Shown here piece after piece: positions 24,431-35,681 of a stretch of DNA of 64,000 bases (positions are counted from its first letter, which is position 1; the number at the start of each line of letters is the position of its first letter). The notes beneath the pieces are model-generated. The model saw nothing but the letters and a program-made list of their open reading frames with translations, was not told the origin of the DNA and did not search any database. Both the position numbers and the translations under genes were made by a program. This DNA is from Rhodospirillaceae bacterium LM-1 (GTDB lineage Bacteria; Pseudomonadota; Alphaproteobacteria; Rhodospirillales; WMHbin7). The DNA is taken from the NCBI GenBank assembly GCA_902725215.1, contig CACUVI010000012.1, positions 1 to 64,000 of the forward strand. The letters are read 5' to 3'.

Positions 24431-24544
24431 GGCGGGCCTCGGGCTTATCTCGTTGGCTGGATGATAGACTATGGAACAAAGGCTGCAACAGGGCTTTAAC
24501 CCCCCTTGCCCCAGGGGGCTACCGGCATGATATAGTCCCGTGCC

Positions 24545-25351
24545 ATGAAAAGGAACCAGCCCTTGTCTCTTCGCCGCCCCCTCGTCCTCGCCCTGGGTCT
24601 CCTGGCGCTTGCCGCCTGCGCCTCGAAAGAGGAGGAATATGTCGAACGCCCGGTCGAGGAAATCTACAACCAGGCGATGGATCAGCTGGACAAGGGCAAT
24701 CTGGGCGCTGCCGCCAAGGAATTCGACGAGGTCGAGCGCCAGCATCCCTATTCCGCTTGGGCCACCCAGGCGCAGCTTCAGGCGGCTTACACGAATTACG
24801 AGGCGCGCAAGTATGACGACGCCATCCTGGCCCTGGATCGCTTTATTCAGCTGCATCCCGGCCATCGCAACATCGCCTATGCCTATTACCTGAAGGGGCT
24901 TAGCTATTACGACCAGATCGCCGATGTGGGGCGCGATCAGAAAATGACCCAGTTGGCCTTGCAATCGCTGTCCGAGGTGGTGACGCGCTTCCCCACCAGC
25001 CGCTATGCGCGCGACGCCCAGTTGAAGATCGACCTGACCCGCGACCATCTGGCGGGCAAGGAAATGACCGTCGGGCGCTATTACCAGAAGCAAGGCCATT
25101 TCCTGGCTGCGATCAACCGCTACAAGGTGGTGGTCGATCAGTATCAGACCACGACCCACGTGCCCGAGGCCTTGCACCGTCTCGTCGAAAGCTACGAAGC
25201 GCTGGGGCTGGCCGAAGAGGCCAAGAAGGTCGCCAGCGTCCTGGGCCACAATTTTCCGGGCAGCGAGTGGTATATCGACAGCTACGAAAATGTCGAGAAC
25301 GTCAAGATTCGTTCCGACAAAAAGGAAAAGTCCTGGTGGAAGCTGTGGTAG
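24545..25351 (+). CDS. bamD: Outer-membrane assembly lipoprotein BamD
   Basis: A 268-residue lipoprotein: signal and lipobox to Cys25 ('VLALGLLALAAC'), then five TPR-like helix pairs ('EIYNQAMDQLDKGNLGAAA', 'EVERQHPYSAWATQAQLQ', 'LDRFIQLHPGHRNIAYAYY', 'YQKQGHFLAAINRYKVVV', 'YEALGLAEEAKKVASVLG'). BamD is the essential partner of BamA in the machine that inserts beta-barrel proteins into the outer membrane. The phrase 'HPYSxWAxxAQL' is diagnostic of the family. It is 24 bp upstream of recN, a pairing widely conserved in alphaproteobacteria. Confidence 0.95.
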   Translation: MKRNQPLSLRRPLVLALGLLALAACASKEEEYVERPVEEIYNQAMDQLDKGNLGAAAKEFDEVERQHPYSAWATQAQLQAAYTNYEARKYDDAILALDRFIQLHPGHRNIAYAYYLKGLSYYDQIADVGRDQKMTQLALQSLSEVVTRFPTSRYARDAQLKIDLTRDHLAGKEMTVGRYYQKQGHFLAAINRYKVVVDQYQTTTHVPEALHRLVESYEALGLAEEAKKVASVLGHNFPGSEWYIDSYENVENVKIRSDKKEKSWWKLW

Positions 25352-25375
25352 ACGTCCGGCCTTAAGGGGAATTCG

Positions 25376-29142
<3,767 letters not shown>

Positions 29143-29213
29143 TCCAGTTCAGGCTGCGTTCAGCATGACGCGACTATCTTTGGGGCCAGATTGGTTCCCC
29201 AAGGAGCGTTTCC

Positions 29214-29345
29214 ATGCTGAAAAAGACACTGGCCTTCATCCTTCTAGGCATCGTTTTGGCGGGCGCCGGGGCGGCCTATTCCGGCGGCATGCTATCCGGC
29301 GACAAGCATCACGGAAACAGTCATCACGATCGGGATGACGACTGA
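29214..29345 (+). CDS. Small exported/membrane protein with His/Asp-rich tail, 43 residues
   Basis: A short ORF with AAGGAG 7 bases before its ATG. The product has one hydrophobic helix (MLKKTLAFILLGIVLAGAGA) and a tail 'SGDKHHGNSHHDRDDD' with four His and five Asp, a likely metal-binding end exposed on the periplasmic side. Its TGA shares a base with the ATG of the cytochrome b561-like gene (TGATG), so the two are translated together. I do not know a named family; a metal or haem handling role with the cytochrome is inference. Confidence 0.65.
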   Translation: MLKKTLAFILLGIVLAGAGAAYSGGMLSGDKHHGNSHHDRDDD

Positions 29346-29854
29346 TGCGCGGCCTATCCTTCAACCTTCTGTTGTTCTGGCACGGTCTATTCGCAGGGTC
29401 GTATATCGTGGCCTTTCTGACCGGAGACGACGCCATGGGCATGCACATCGCTTCCGGCTGGTTCGTGATTTTGCTGGGCGCTTTTCGTCTGTTGGCGGCG
29501 TTGTTGGTTTCGGACAAATCTCCCTGGTCCTTGCCTTGGCCCAATGCCACCCAGATCAAGGCGTTCCGTCGTCAAAGTCGCGATCTCGATCCGCAGGCCT
29601 TGCAGGGCCGCAATATGTTGCTCGTGGCTTCGGGGCTGATTGTGCTGATGGGGGCTGTTCTGGCCTCGCTGTCGGGCTATCTGCCCAGCGATGATCTGCA
29701 TGAGGGCATCGCCAACCTGTCGCTGGCCTTCGTGCTGGGCCATGCCGCGCTGGTCCTGATCTCGCAAGGCATGAAAAGAGTCAAAGCGGCAGTGTTGCCC
29801 GCTCCAGCCAAGCCCTTGGTTTCGCCGACAGCCCAGAGCCGAGCGCCCGTCTAA
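29345..29854 (+). CDS. Cytochrome b561-like membrane protein
   Basis: A 169-residue protein with four transmembrane helices in the pattern of bacterial cytochrome b561/Ni-Fe hydrogenase b-type subunits. Histidines in helices that could hold two haems are 'LLLFWHGLFAGSY', 'MGMHIASGWFV', 'DDLHEGIANLSLAFV' and 'VLGHAALVLI'; 'GWFVILLGAFRLLAAL' is typical of the family. It would pass electrons between the quinone pool and a periplasmic partner. It is coupled to the small His-rich protein. The 3' end overlaps the convergent aminopeptidase gene by 74 bp. Confidence 0.75.
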   Translation: MRGLSFNLLLFWHGLFAGSYIVAFLTGDDAMGMHIASGWFVILLGAFRLLAALLVSDKSPWSLPWPNATQIKAFRRQSRDLDPQALQGRNMLLVASGLIVLMGAVLASLSGYLPSDDLHEGIANLSLAFVLGHAALVLISQGMKRVKAAVLPAPAKPLVSPTAQSRAPV

Positions 29855-31556
29855 TCCCCAGGTGATAGGCGTTCAGCCACTGGCGTTCGGATTTCGTCAG
29901 AAGTCCGGGCGCCAGCAGGCGTTTGTCGATAGGCGCTTTGGTCAGAATTTCGAAGGCCAGCATGTCGCGCTCGCCGCCTTTGAGGCGCTTGGCGGGAACG
30001 ACCAGCGCCAGATTTTCGATGCGGATGCCAAAAGCGGCCGTCCGGTAATAGCCGGGTTCGATCGACAGGATCATGCCTTCCTCCAGCGCCGCCGCGCCGC
30101 CAGATTTGGCGATGCGCTGCGGGCCTTCATGCACCGACAGATAACTGCCGACGCCGTGTCCGGTGCCATGGTCGTAATCGAAACCTTCCCGCCACAGGAA
30201 TTGGCGGGCCAGCGCATCCAGCTGGCCGCCTTGCGTTCCCTTGGGAAAGACAGCCGAGGCCAGCGCGATATGGCCCTTCAAGACCAGCGTGAACAGGCGT
30301 TTCATGTCCGCCGTCGGTTGGCCGGGGCCGATGAAAACCGTGCGCGTGACGTCGGTGGTGCCGTCAAGATACTGGCCGCCCGAATCCAGCAAGAACAGGT
30401 TGCCCGGCTTGAGTTTTGCGTCGCGCCCCGGTCTTGCCCGGTAATGCACGATGGCTCCATTGGCGCCGTGGGCGGCGATGGTGCCGAAACTGGGGCCTTG
30501 CGCCAAATCTTCTTTGGCCCTTTCGGCATCGACCGCCTTGGCGGCCTGCGTTTCACGAACGCCCGCCTTTACGCTGGCAAGGAAACGGACCAGCGCGGCG
30601 CCATCGCGCCGGTGCGCGGCCCTGGCTCCGGCGATCTCGACCGGGTTCTTGACGGCGCGAAGACCCAGGCACGGATCAGGGCTGTGAACGATCCTGGCGC
30701 CTGAAAATTTCAGGCAATCCGTCAGCAACAGGGGCGTTTGCGCCGGATCGACGCTGATGGATTTTCTTGCGCGGCCCAGGGCGCTCAATTGCGAAATCAG
30801 GCAGTCTTGGCTGTGCAGGCGCACGCCGTCGCCCAAATCGGCTTGCAAGCGGCTCTCATCCAAAAACAGATCGACGCTGGCATCGGCATGCAGCAGGGCG
30901 AAGGCGCGCAGCAGGGGCGCATAGGGCACGTCCGCAGCCCGAAGGTTCAAAAGCCAGCAAACGGATTCGGGCGCTGCGATCAGGGTGGCGTCGCATTTGG
31001 CCTGAACCAGCAAGCGGCTGGCGCGCCGGCGCTTGTCGGCTCGATCCTCGCCCGCATAGGCTAAGTCATGCGCCGCCACATTCGATGCTGGTGGCGCTGG
31101 GCGGTCGCGCCAAACGCCATCAAGTGGATTTGCGTCCAACTGGCGCAGGCTGGCGCCAGCCTTGGCGCAGCCATCTTCCAACAGCCGGTATCCGTTTGCC
31201 GTGACCAGCCAAGGGTCGATGCCCAGTATCTGCCCATCCTTGAGATTGGCCGTCAGCCAAGCGACAAGCGTTTGTTCGTGCGTGCCGACAAGGGTGAACA
31301 GCTTGCCGTCCGTTTCCTTGGCGGCTTGCAGCGTATAGCGCCCATCGACGAACAAGGCCGCCTTGCCTGCCAAAACGACGGCTTGGCCCATCGACCCGGT
31401 GAAACCCGAGATCCAGGCCAGCCTGCGCTCGGAGGCTGGCACATATTCGCCCTGGAAAGCGTCAGCGCTAGGAATCATGAATCCGTCGATCCCCAGGCGC
31501 TTCATCTCTTTGCGCAAAGCCGACAGGCGTTTTTTGAAATCTGGTTTGTCTGTCAT
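29781..31556 (-). CDS. Xaa-Pro aminopeptidase (M24 family)
   Basis: A 591-residue three-domain M24B metallopeptidase of the XPNPEP1 type, which removes the first residue from peptides with Pro in second position. Two creatinase-like N-terminal domains ('RLSALRKEMKRLGIDGFMIP', 'WLTANLKDGQILGIDPWLV') precede the pita-bread domain. Metal ligands are visible in 'LLDSGGQYLDGTTDVTRTVF', 'HGTGHGVGSYLSVHEGP' and 'MILSIEPGYY'. ATG 31556 has AAGGG 7 bases upstream and trims eight residues from the longest ORF. Cytoplasmic. Confidence 0.9.
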   Translation of the reverse strand: MTDKPDFKKRLSALRKEMKRLGIDGFMIPSADAFQGEYVPASERRLAWISGFTGSMGQAVVLAGKAALFVDGRYTLQAAKETDGKLFTLVGTHEQTLVAWLTANLKDGQILGIDPWLVTANGYRLLEDGCAKAGASLRQLDANPLDGVWRDRPAPPASNVAAHDLAYAGEDRADKRRRASRLLVQAKCDATLIAAPESVCWLLNLRAADVPYAPLLRAFALLHADASVDLFLDESRLQADLGDGVRLHSQDCLISQLSALGRARKSISVDPAQTPLLLTDCLKFSGARIVHSPDPCLGLRAVKNPVEIAGARAAHRRDGAALVRFLASVKAGVRETQAAKAVDAERAKEDLAQGPSFGTIAAHGANGAIVHYRARPGRDAKLKPGNLFLLDSGGQYLDGTTDVTRTVFIGPGQPTADMKRLFTLVLKGHIALASAVFPKGTQGGQLDALARQFLWREGFDYDHGTGHGVGSYLSVHEGPQRIAKSGGAAALEEGMILSIEPGYYRTAAFGIRIENLALVVPAKRLKGGERDMLAFEILTKAPIDKRLLAPGLLTKSERQWLNAYHLGIRRALGSGLSAKPRAWLERATLPL

Positions 31557-31583
31557 TTCAAGCCCTTTCCCCCAGCGCACGAT

Positions 31584-31716
31584 CGTTTAACTCCGAGTCA
31601 CCGGTGTGATCCGGAGTTAAACGTGAATCGTTCGCTAAAACAAATTGGTAGAGCAGATTCACGCTCGAACCCCGAGCCGTTTATCGGCTCAGGTTTCTTC
31701 CGATCTGCTCTAGCAA
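31584..31716. repeat. Nested intergenic palindromes (three overlapping inverted repeats)
   Basis: Repeat A: CGTTTAACTCCG (31584-31595) and its perfect complement 31612-31623. Repeat B: CGTGAATC (31622-31629) with GATTCACG (31656-31663). Repeat C: TTGGTAGAGCAGAT (31645-31658) with ATCTGCTCTAGCAA (31703-31716), one mismatch, enclosing the smaller hairpin GAGCCG / CGGCTC. B shares bases with both A and C, so the hairpins compete. It looks like the degenerate palindromic repeats common between genes in alphaproteobacteria, lying upstream of the aminopeptidase start. Confidence 0.6.
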
Positions 31717-31781
31717 GGTAAGGAGGAATGGGTCTCGCGGCAATAAGACTGGATATGGCAGCATATTTGACCTATATTATG

Positions 31782-31800
31782 TTGCGATGCAATATCGCAA
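31782..31800. promoter_or_regulatory. Operator-like perfect inverted repeat
   Basis: TTGCGAT (31782-31788) and ATCGCAA (31794-31800) are perfect 7-bp arms around GCAAT. Size and spacing match the binding site of a dimeric helix-turn-helix repressor. It lies 27 bp upstream of a 13-codon ORF and about 230 bp upstream of the AMIN/beta-barrel gene; the regulator is unknown. Confidence 0.4.
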
Positions 31801-31826
31801 GTGCGAACAACTGAGAGGGGCGCCCC

Positions 31827-31868
31827 ATGTGGCCCTACAACAACGAGGAATCCGACTGGCTCGACTGA
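31827..31868 (+). CDS. Possible 13-residue peptide ORF
   Basis: MWPYNNEESDWLD with AGGGG seven bases before the ATG. It is short, acidic and aromatic. Too small to judge by itself; listed because of the good ribosome site and the adjacent operator-like palindrome. It could be a leader peptide or chance. Confidence 0.3.
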   Translation: MWPYNNEESDWLD

Positions 31869-31965
31869 CCAGCCGTTTCTGATTCTGCCAGAATCGCATG
31901 CCCTGGCTTCGCTTCGCTCCGTCACATCCGGTCAGATAGATTAACCGATCTTAACCCCTCGGCCC

Positions 31966-31995
31966 TTGACATATTGTGTGTCTGGCCCTCATAGT
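31966..31995 (+). promoter_or_regulatory. Sigma-70-like promoter of the AMIN/beta-barrel gene
   Basis: A perfect -35 TTGACA (31966-31971), 18-base spacer, and -10-like CATAGT (31990-31995, four of six). The predicted start is about 25 bp ahead of the ATG at 32029. Confidence 0.5.
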
Positions 31996-32028
31996 CTACA
32001 AACTTTGGTAGGGGCGGAGCCGATTCGG

Positions 32029-33501
32029 ATGTCATCCACAAGATCCCTGATACTGGCCGGGCTGGGGGCTGTCGCCCTTGGCGGGACGGCGGCGGGCCTT
32101 GTGGGCTTGGCAGGCGAAGCGCCCATGCGCTCGGAGCGCATTTCGTTGGCCATGCCGCCCAGCCTTGAACTGGCCCCCTTCGACGACGAAGAAACCATCA
32201 TCGATACCGCTTTTGGCCCGGCCATGTCGCAGGCCGTGCAACTGGTCAGCAATGAGGGTGAAGCGCCCCTGACCGTCCCGCCGCCGATGGTGAAGGAAGG
32301 CGAGGAAGAGCCGCCCAAGCCATCAGCGTCTCCCGTTCCCAAGGTTGAAGGGCCGCTTCCCGAACCCATCTCGCCTCATCAGGCCGGTTCAGCGCAGGTT
32401 GGCGACGCGCCCCCCTTGATGGCGCCTGAAGTTCAGGCGACCGTTCATGGCCTCAGGGTCGGTCATAGCGGCGACAAAACGCGTGTCATTATCGATCTGT
32501 CGGCCAGCACCGATTTCGCCTATTCGGTCGGCAAGGACGGAAAATCGGTCTCGTTGGTTCTGCCGGGTGCAACCTGGAAGACCGCAGCCAAGGGTTCGAC
32601 CAAGGCGGGCGGGCGCATCACCGGTTACGAATACCAGGCCGTCGATGGCGGCTCGAAAGTGATCCTCTCGGCCAGCGAGCCGGTCGAAATTGTTCAGGTC
32701 GAGCCGCATCCCGCCGACGGCCAGGGCTATCAACTGGTCATTGATCTGGTCGATGCCCAGGGCGCTCAAGTGCGCCGCGGCGGCATGGCCTTCTGGTGGA
32801 CCAAAGAAACTCCCGCCAAGGTGGCCGAGGCACCGCCCGAACCTTTGCCAACACCCAAAGTGGCCGACGCAACTGCCGCAAAGTCCGAACCCGTCATGGC
32901 GCCGACGCCCATCGCCGATTACAAAAAAGCGCGCGATTGGTCGGGATTCTATCTGGGCGCTCAGGCGGGGTACGATCTGGCAAAGACCAAGGAAGAACAT
33001 TCGGTGCGCGGTTCGAAGTCGCATACGGTGGACGGCCCCGAGGGCGGATTGTTCCTTGGCTGGGGCACGCAAATGGGGTCGCTTTATCTGGGCGGCGAAC
33101 TGGCGGGCGCTTATGCCCACGCTTCGGCCAAGCAGAAGGTGGACAACGGCAAGCATGACTTGTCGAAGTCGTGGAATTACGGCGGCGCGCTTCGCGTCGG
33201 CACGCCGGTGTTCGATGACGGCTTGGTTTATCTGAAGGGCGGCTATCAGGCGTCTTCTTTCAAGCTGGCCAGCAATCGTCCCGGCGACGCGGGTGCGCCC
33301 AGCATTTCCAAGTCGAAGACGCTGCACGGCCCTCTGGTCGGGGTCGGCTTCGACTATCTGATGACCGACAACTGGTTCTTGCGCACCGATGCCAGCTATG
33401 TCTTCTACAACAGCATGAAATACACCGACAGCGCCGGTGGAACGGGCAAAATCAGCCCCAACGACATCAGCCTGCGTTTGGGCGTCGCGTATAAATTCTA
33501 G
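32029..33501 (+). CDS. AMIN-domain plus outer-membrane beta-barrel protein
   Basis: A 490-residue exported protein with an unusual build. After a signal-like N-terminus ('LILAGLGAVALGGTAAGLVG') comes a proline-rich linker to about residue 130, then an AMIN-like domain ('ATVHGLRVGHSGDKTRVIID', 'SVGKDGKSVSLVLPG', 'YQLVIDLVDAQGA'), another Pro/Ala linker, and from about 305 an OmpX/Omp25-type eight-strand barrel that starts 'DWSGFYLGAQAGYDLAKTK' and ends with the typical aromatic terminus 'LRLGVAYKF'. AMIN domains bind peptidoglycan or place proteins at division or polar sites; the barrel would sit in the outer membrane, so it may tether the two layers. The ATG 32029 gives the best signal peptide. 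Confidence 0.75.
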   Translation: MSSTRSLILAGLGAVALGGTAAGLVGLAGEAPMRSERISLAMPPSLELAPFDDEETIIDTAFGPAMSQAVQLVSNEGEAPLTVPPPMVKEGEEEPPKPSASPVPKVEGPLPEPISPHQAGSAQVGDAPPLMAPEVQATVHGLRVGHSGDKTRVIIDLSASTDFAYSVGKDGKSVSLVLPGATWKTAAKGSTKAGGRITGYEYQAVDGGSKVILSASEPVEIVQVEPHPADGQGYQLVIDLVDAQGAQVRRGGMAFWWTKETPAKVAEAPPEPLPTPKVADATAAKSEPVMAPTPIADYKKARDWSGFYLGAQAGYDLAKTKEEHSVRGSKSHTVDGPEGGLFLGWGTQMGSLYLGGELAGAYAHASAKQKVDNGKHDLSKSWNYGGALRVGTPVFDDGLVYLKGGYQASSFKLASNRPGDAGAPSISKSKTLHGPLVGVGFDYLMTDNWFLRTDASYVFYNSMKYTDSAGGTGKISPNDISLRLGVAYKF

Positions 33502-34813
33502 CTTGCAGCCAATCCCAGTTCGCCAGCAAGACGGCCAAGCCTAGCCAAGCCACCCGCGCCTGATATCGGTCGGCCAGCGACGATAATCCCCCGCAGGCCA
33601 GCGCATTGCCGACAAGTCCCGCCAGAATCAATCCGGCCAGCAACGCTCGGGGTCGATCATGGCTGCGAACGGCCAGAAACAGCATTAGCGGCAGCCCGCA
33701 AAGGCCCAGCGCTATGGCCGCAACGCCGACATATTGAAGCCAAGCCTTGCCCTGGCTCCATCCATGTTCCTGACGGGCGTTCTGCAGCGGCTCGATCTGG
33801 CTGGGCCAGCGGCGCTCGAAGGCGCGCTGCATGTGAAAGGACATGGGGTCGAAAACGTCGCCGGGTCCGAAGGCGAAGAATTGCCGTCCCGCCGTACTCA
33901 ACATAAACCCCGCGGTTTCGCCAGGGTGGGCCAGGACCGTCCGTTTCAACAGCTCCGGGGCTTCGACCATCCAGACATCGATGGACCCTGCGCGTCCAAA
34001 GAACACGCCGCCGCGTCCCCACAGAAACTCGTTCTCGTCGCCCTGCAGGCGCTCTTGCATGGCGCAGATCAGATAGGGCTTCTCGGCGCACAAACTTGGC
34101 AGATCCTTTTGAATGACGCCGCCAGAGACCAGACGGGCCAGCAGGAAAACCGATCCTCCCTTGTTGTAGAACCAGCCGCCCTGGGTCATGGCATGCAGGC
34201 TGGGCACCGCCAGCCAAGAGATCAGCGTGGCGCCTGCCAAAGCCAGCGCCGCCTTCCTGGGAATCTGGCGCAAGGCCCACAGGATCAAGCCGAGCAGGCT
34301 CAGGCCCGCCAGCACCAAGAGATGCGTGGCATGGACCATGCCAAAAAGCGGAATCAGAAGCAGAGCTAGATATTTAAGACGTCCCAATTGCTCCCAGCCC
34401 GCCAAAATCAGCGTTCCGGCAAGAATGGCGGGGGCCGCGAAGGCGTCCGGCATAATCAATCCTGCGTACCAGGAAGCGGGGGTGAGAATGGCGGCGCCCA
34501 GCGCGACCGCCAGAAACCGCCCCGGCATCCCGTTTCGTCCCCCCAGCCTTGCCAATAAGCCCAGAACGAGCAAACAGGCAAAGACCTGCGCCAGGACCAC
34601 GGGCCACAAATTGTTGGCAATCCGGCCCAGCGAAACCAGAAATGCGTAGGGCAGTAGGCGGAAAGGCGGCATGTCGAAGGTGAAGGCGGCCTCGATGTAA
34701 TCGGCTGAATCGTAGAAGACGAAAGGATAGCCGTTCCAGAGGGCTGGGGTCAGAAAGGCGATCAGGGCGGCACCGCCCGCCAAAATCCATGCCAAGGGAA
34801 AAACAGGGTTCAT
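33467..34813 (-). CDS. Polytopic membrane protein, glycosyltransferase-like topology
   Basis: A 448-residue integral membrane protein with roughly ten or more predicted helices ('WILAGGAALIAFLTPALW', 'VVLAQVFACLLVLGLLARL', 'YLALLLIPLFGMVHATHLLV', 'VGVAAIALGLCGLPLMLFLA', 'ALLAGLILAGLVGNALACGG'). An early periplasmic 'FYDSADYIEAAF' with acidic residues after helix 1 recalls GT-C/PMT-like sugar transferases, but I cannot assign it firmly. The ATG 34813 is likely; a TTG seven codons earlier is possible. It converges on the AMIN/beta-barrel gene with 35 bp overlap and is divergent from hsp20. Confidence 0.5.
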   Translation of the reverse strand: MNPVFPLAWILAGGAALIAFLTPALWNGYPFVFYDSADYIEAAFTFDMPPFRLLPYAFLVSLGRIANNLWPVVLAQVFACLLVLGLLARLGGRNGMPGRFLAVALGAAILTPASWYAGLIMPDAFAAPAILAGTLILAGWEQLGRLKYLALLLIPLFGMVHATHLLVLAGLSLLGLILWALRQIPRKAALALAGATLISWLAVPSLHAMTQGGWFYNKGGSVFLLARLVSGGVIQKDLPSLCAEKPYLICAMQERLQGDENEFLWGRGGVFFGRAGSIDVWMVEAPELLKRTVLAHPGETAGFMLSTAGRQFFAFGPGDVFDPMSFHMQRAFERRWPSQIEPLQNARQEHGWSQGKAWLQYVGVAAIALGLCGLPLMLFLAVRSHDRPRALLAGLILAGLVGNALACGGLSSLADRYQARVAWLGLAVLLANWDWLQARIYTRRPNAG

Positions 34814-34861
34814 CTTCAGGCCATCTTGACGCAAAGCATATCTTTACCAAAATAGTAAGGA

Positions 34862-34950
34862 ACAGGCCATGATGGTCTGCCGTTTCGAAGGTGCCGCCCA
34901 GCGGGCCTTTTGAACCAATCGCCCTCGCTTCATAGGAGGACGCATTTATG
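34862..34950 (+). promoter_or_regulatory. ROSE-type RNA thermometer in the hsp20 leader
   Basis: The last hairpin pairs CCTC-G-CT (34923-34929) with AGGAGG (34934-34939) around TCAT. The single G at 34927 is left bulged opposite the Shine-Dalgarno, within the motif TCGCT, which matches the UYGCU signature of ROSE elements. A second hairpin upstream joins AAGG-CCGC with GCGG-CCTT (34888-34909), and a weak third one lies near 34865-34877. Melting at heat shock would free the ribosome site of the Hsp20 gene whose ATG is at 34948. Confidence 0.75.
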
Positions 34951-35424
34951 TCGCGTATGCCGGTATTCAATAGTCCGTTGCTTTTGGGCTTTGATCAGTT
35001 CGAGCGCGTGCTGGACAGGATCTCCAAGGCTTCCGCCGATGGCTATCCGCCCTACAACATCGAACAGGTCGGCGAGAACGGGTTGCGCATCACGCTGGCG
35101 GTGGCCGGTTTTTCTCTCGATGACCTAGTGGTCGCGACCGAGGACAACCAGTTGACCGTCAGGGGCCGCCAGGCCGAGGAGGTGGAGGGACGCATCTTCC
35201 TTCATCGCGGCATTGCGGCCCGCCAGTTTCAGCGCAGCTTTGTCCTGGCGGAAGGCATCGAGGTGTTCGGCGCTCATCTCGACAACGGACTTTTGCATAT
35301 CGACCTTATGCGTCCGCAACCGGAAAGCCGGGTGCGCACGATCAAGATCGAAGGCGGCCAGACGGGCAACCGCAAGGCCGGCGTCAAGAAAGACGCCAAG
35401 ACCATCGACGTGGAGACTGTGTGA
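34948..35424 (+). CDS. Small heat-shock protein Hsp20 (IbpA-like)
   Basis: A 158-residue alpha-crystallin-domain chaperone that holds unfolding proteins. Core: 'YPPYNIEQVGENGLRITLAV' then 'VATEDNQLTVRGRQ', 'FLHRGIAARQFQRSFVLAEG', 'VFGAHLDNGLLHIDLMRP'. The 'RGIAxRxFxRxFxLAxxVEV' style is that of class A rhizobial IbpA-like proteins, which are usually under ROSE control, as seen here. A perfect AGGAGG lies 8 bases before the ATG but is sequestered by the leader hairpin. The stop overlaps the next ATG (TGATG). Confidence 0.9.
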   Translation: MSRMPVFNSPLLLGFDQFERVLDRISKASADGYPPYNIEQVGENGLRITLAVAGFSLDDLVVATEDNQLTVRGRQAEEVEGRIFLHRGIAARQFQRSFVLAEGIEVFGAHLDNGLLHIDLMRPQPESRVRTIKIEGGQTGNRKAGVKKDAKTIDVETV

Positions 35425-35669
35425 TGAAAAATATGACAACCAGCAAATCGCCCCGGGAAGCGCAAGCGCATCACGTGATGCTGACCGCCCAGGATTTCGC
35501 CGCCTTAGGCGCGCAGAATTTGGCCTTCGTCAGAAAGGTCGAGGAGGGCGGCGCCAGCCAATGGGCCATTTTCTCGGCCGATGGCACGCCGATCGGCATG
35601 GCCCCTTCGCGCGACGTCGCCTTCGCCGCCGTGCGTCAGCACGAATTGGAACCTCAAAGCGTGCACTGA
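35424..35669 (+). CDS. DUF1150 family protein
   Basis: An 81-residue cytoplasmic protein starting MKNMTTSKSPREAQAHHVML and containing 'FAALGAQNLAFVRKVEEGGA', 'WAIFSADGTPIGMAPSRDVAF'-like segments typical of DUF1150. The family is found directly behind hsp20 genes in alphaproteobacteria and has no known activity. Translation is coupled to hsp20 by TGATG, so it shares the heat-shock control. I chose ATG 35424 over the GTG three bases earlier. Confidence 0.85.
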   Translation: MKNMTTSKSPREAQAHHVMLTAQDFAALGAQNLAFVRKVEEGGASQWAIFSADGTPIGMAPSRDVAFAAVRQHELEPQSVH

Positions 35670-35681
35670 GGCTCTTCCTCG

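Noticed and set aside
31728-31814. 28-codon ORF behind an AAGGAGG
   Set aside because: The ATG is only one or two bases from the purine run, too close for initiation, and the frame overlaps the operator-like palindrome.
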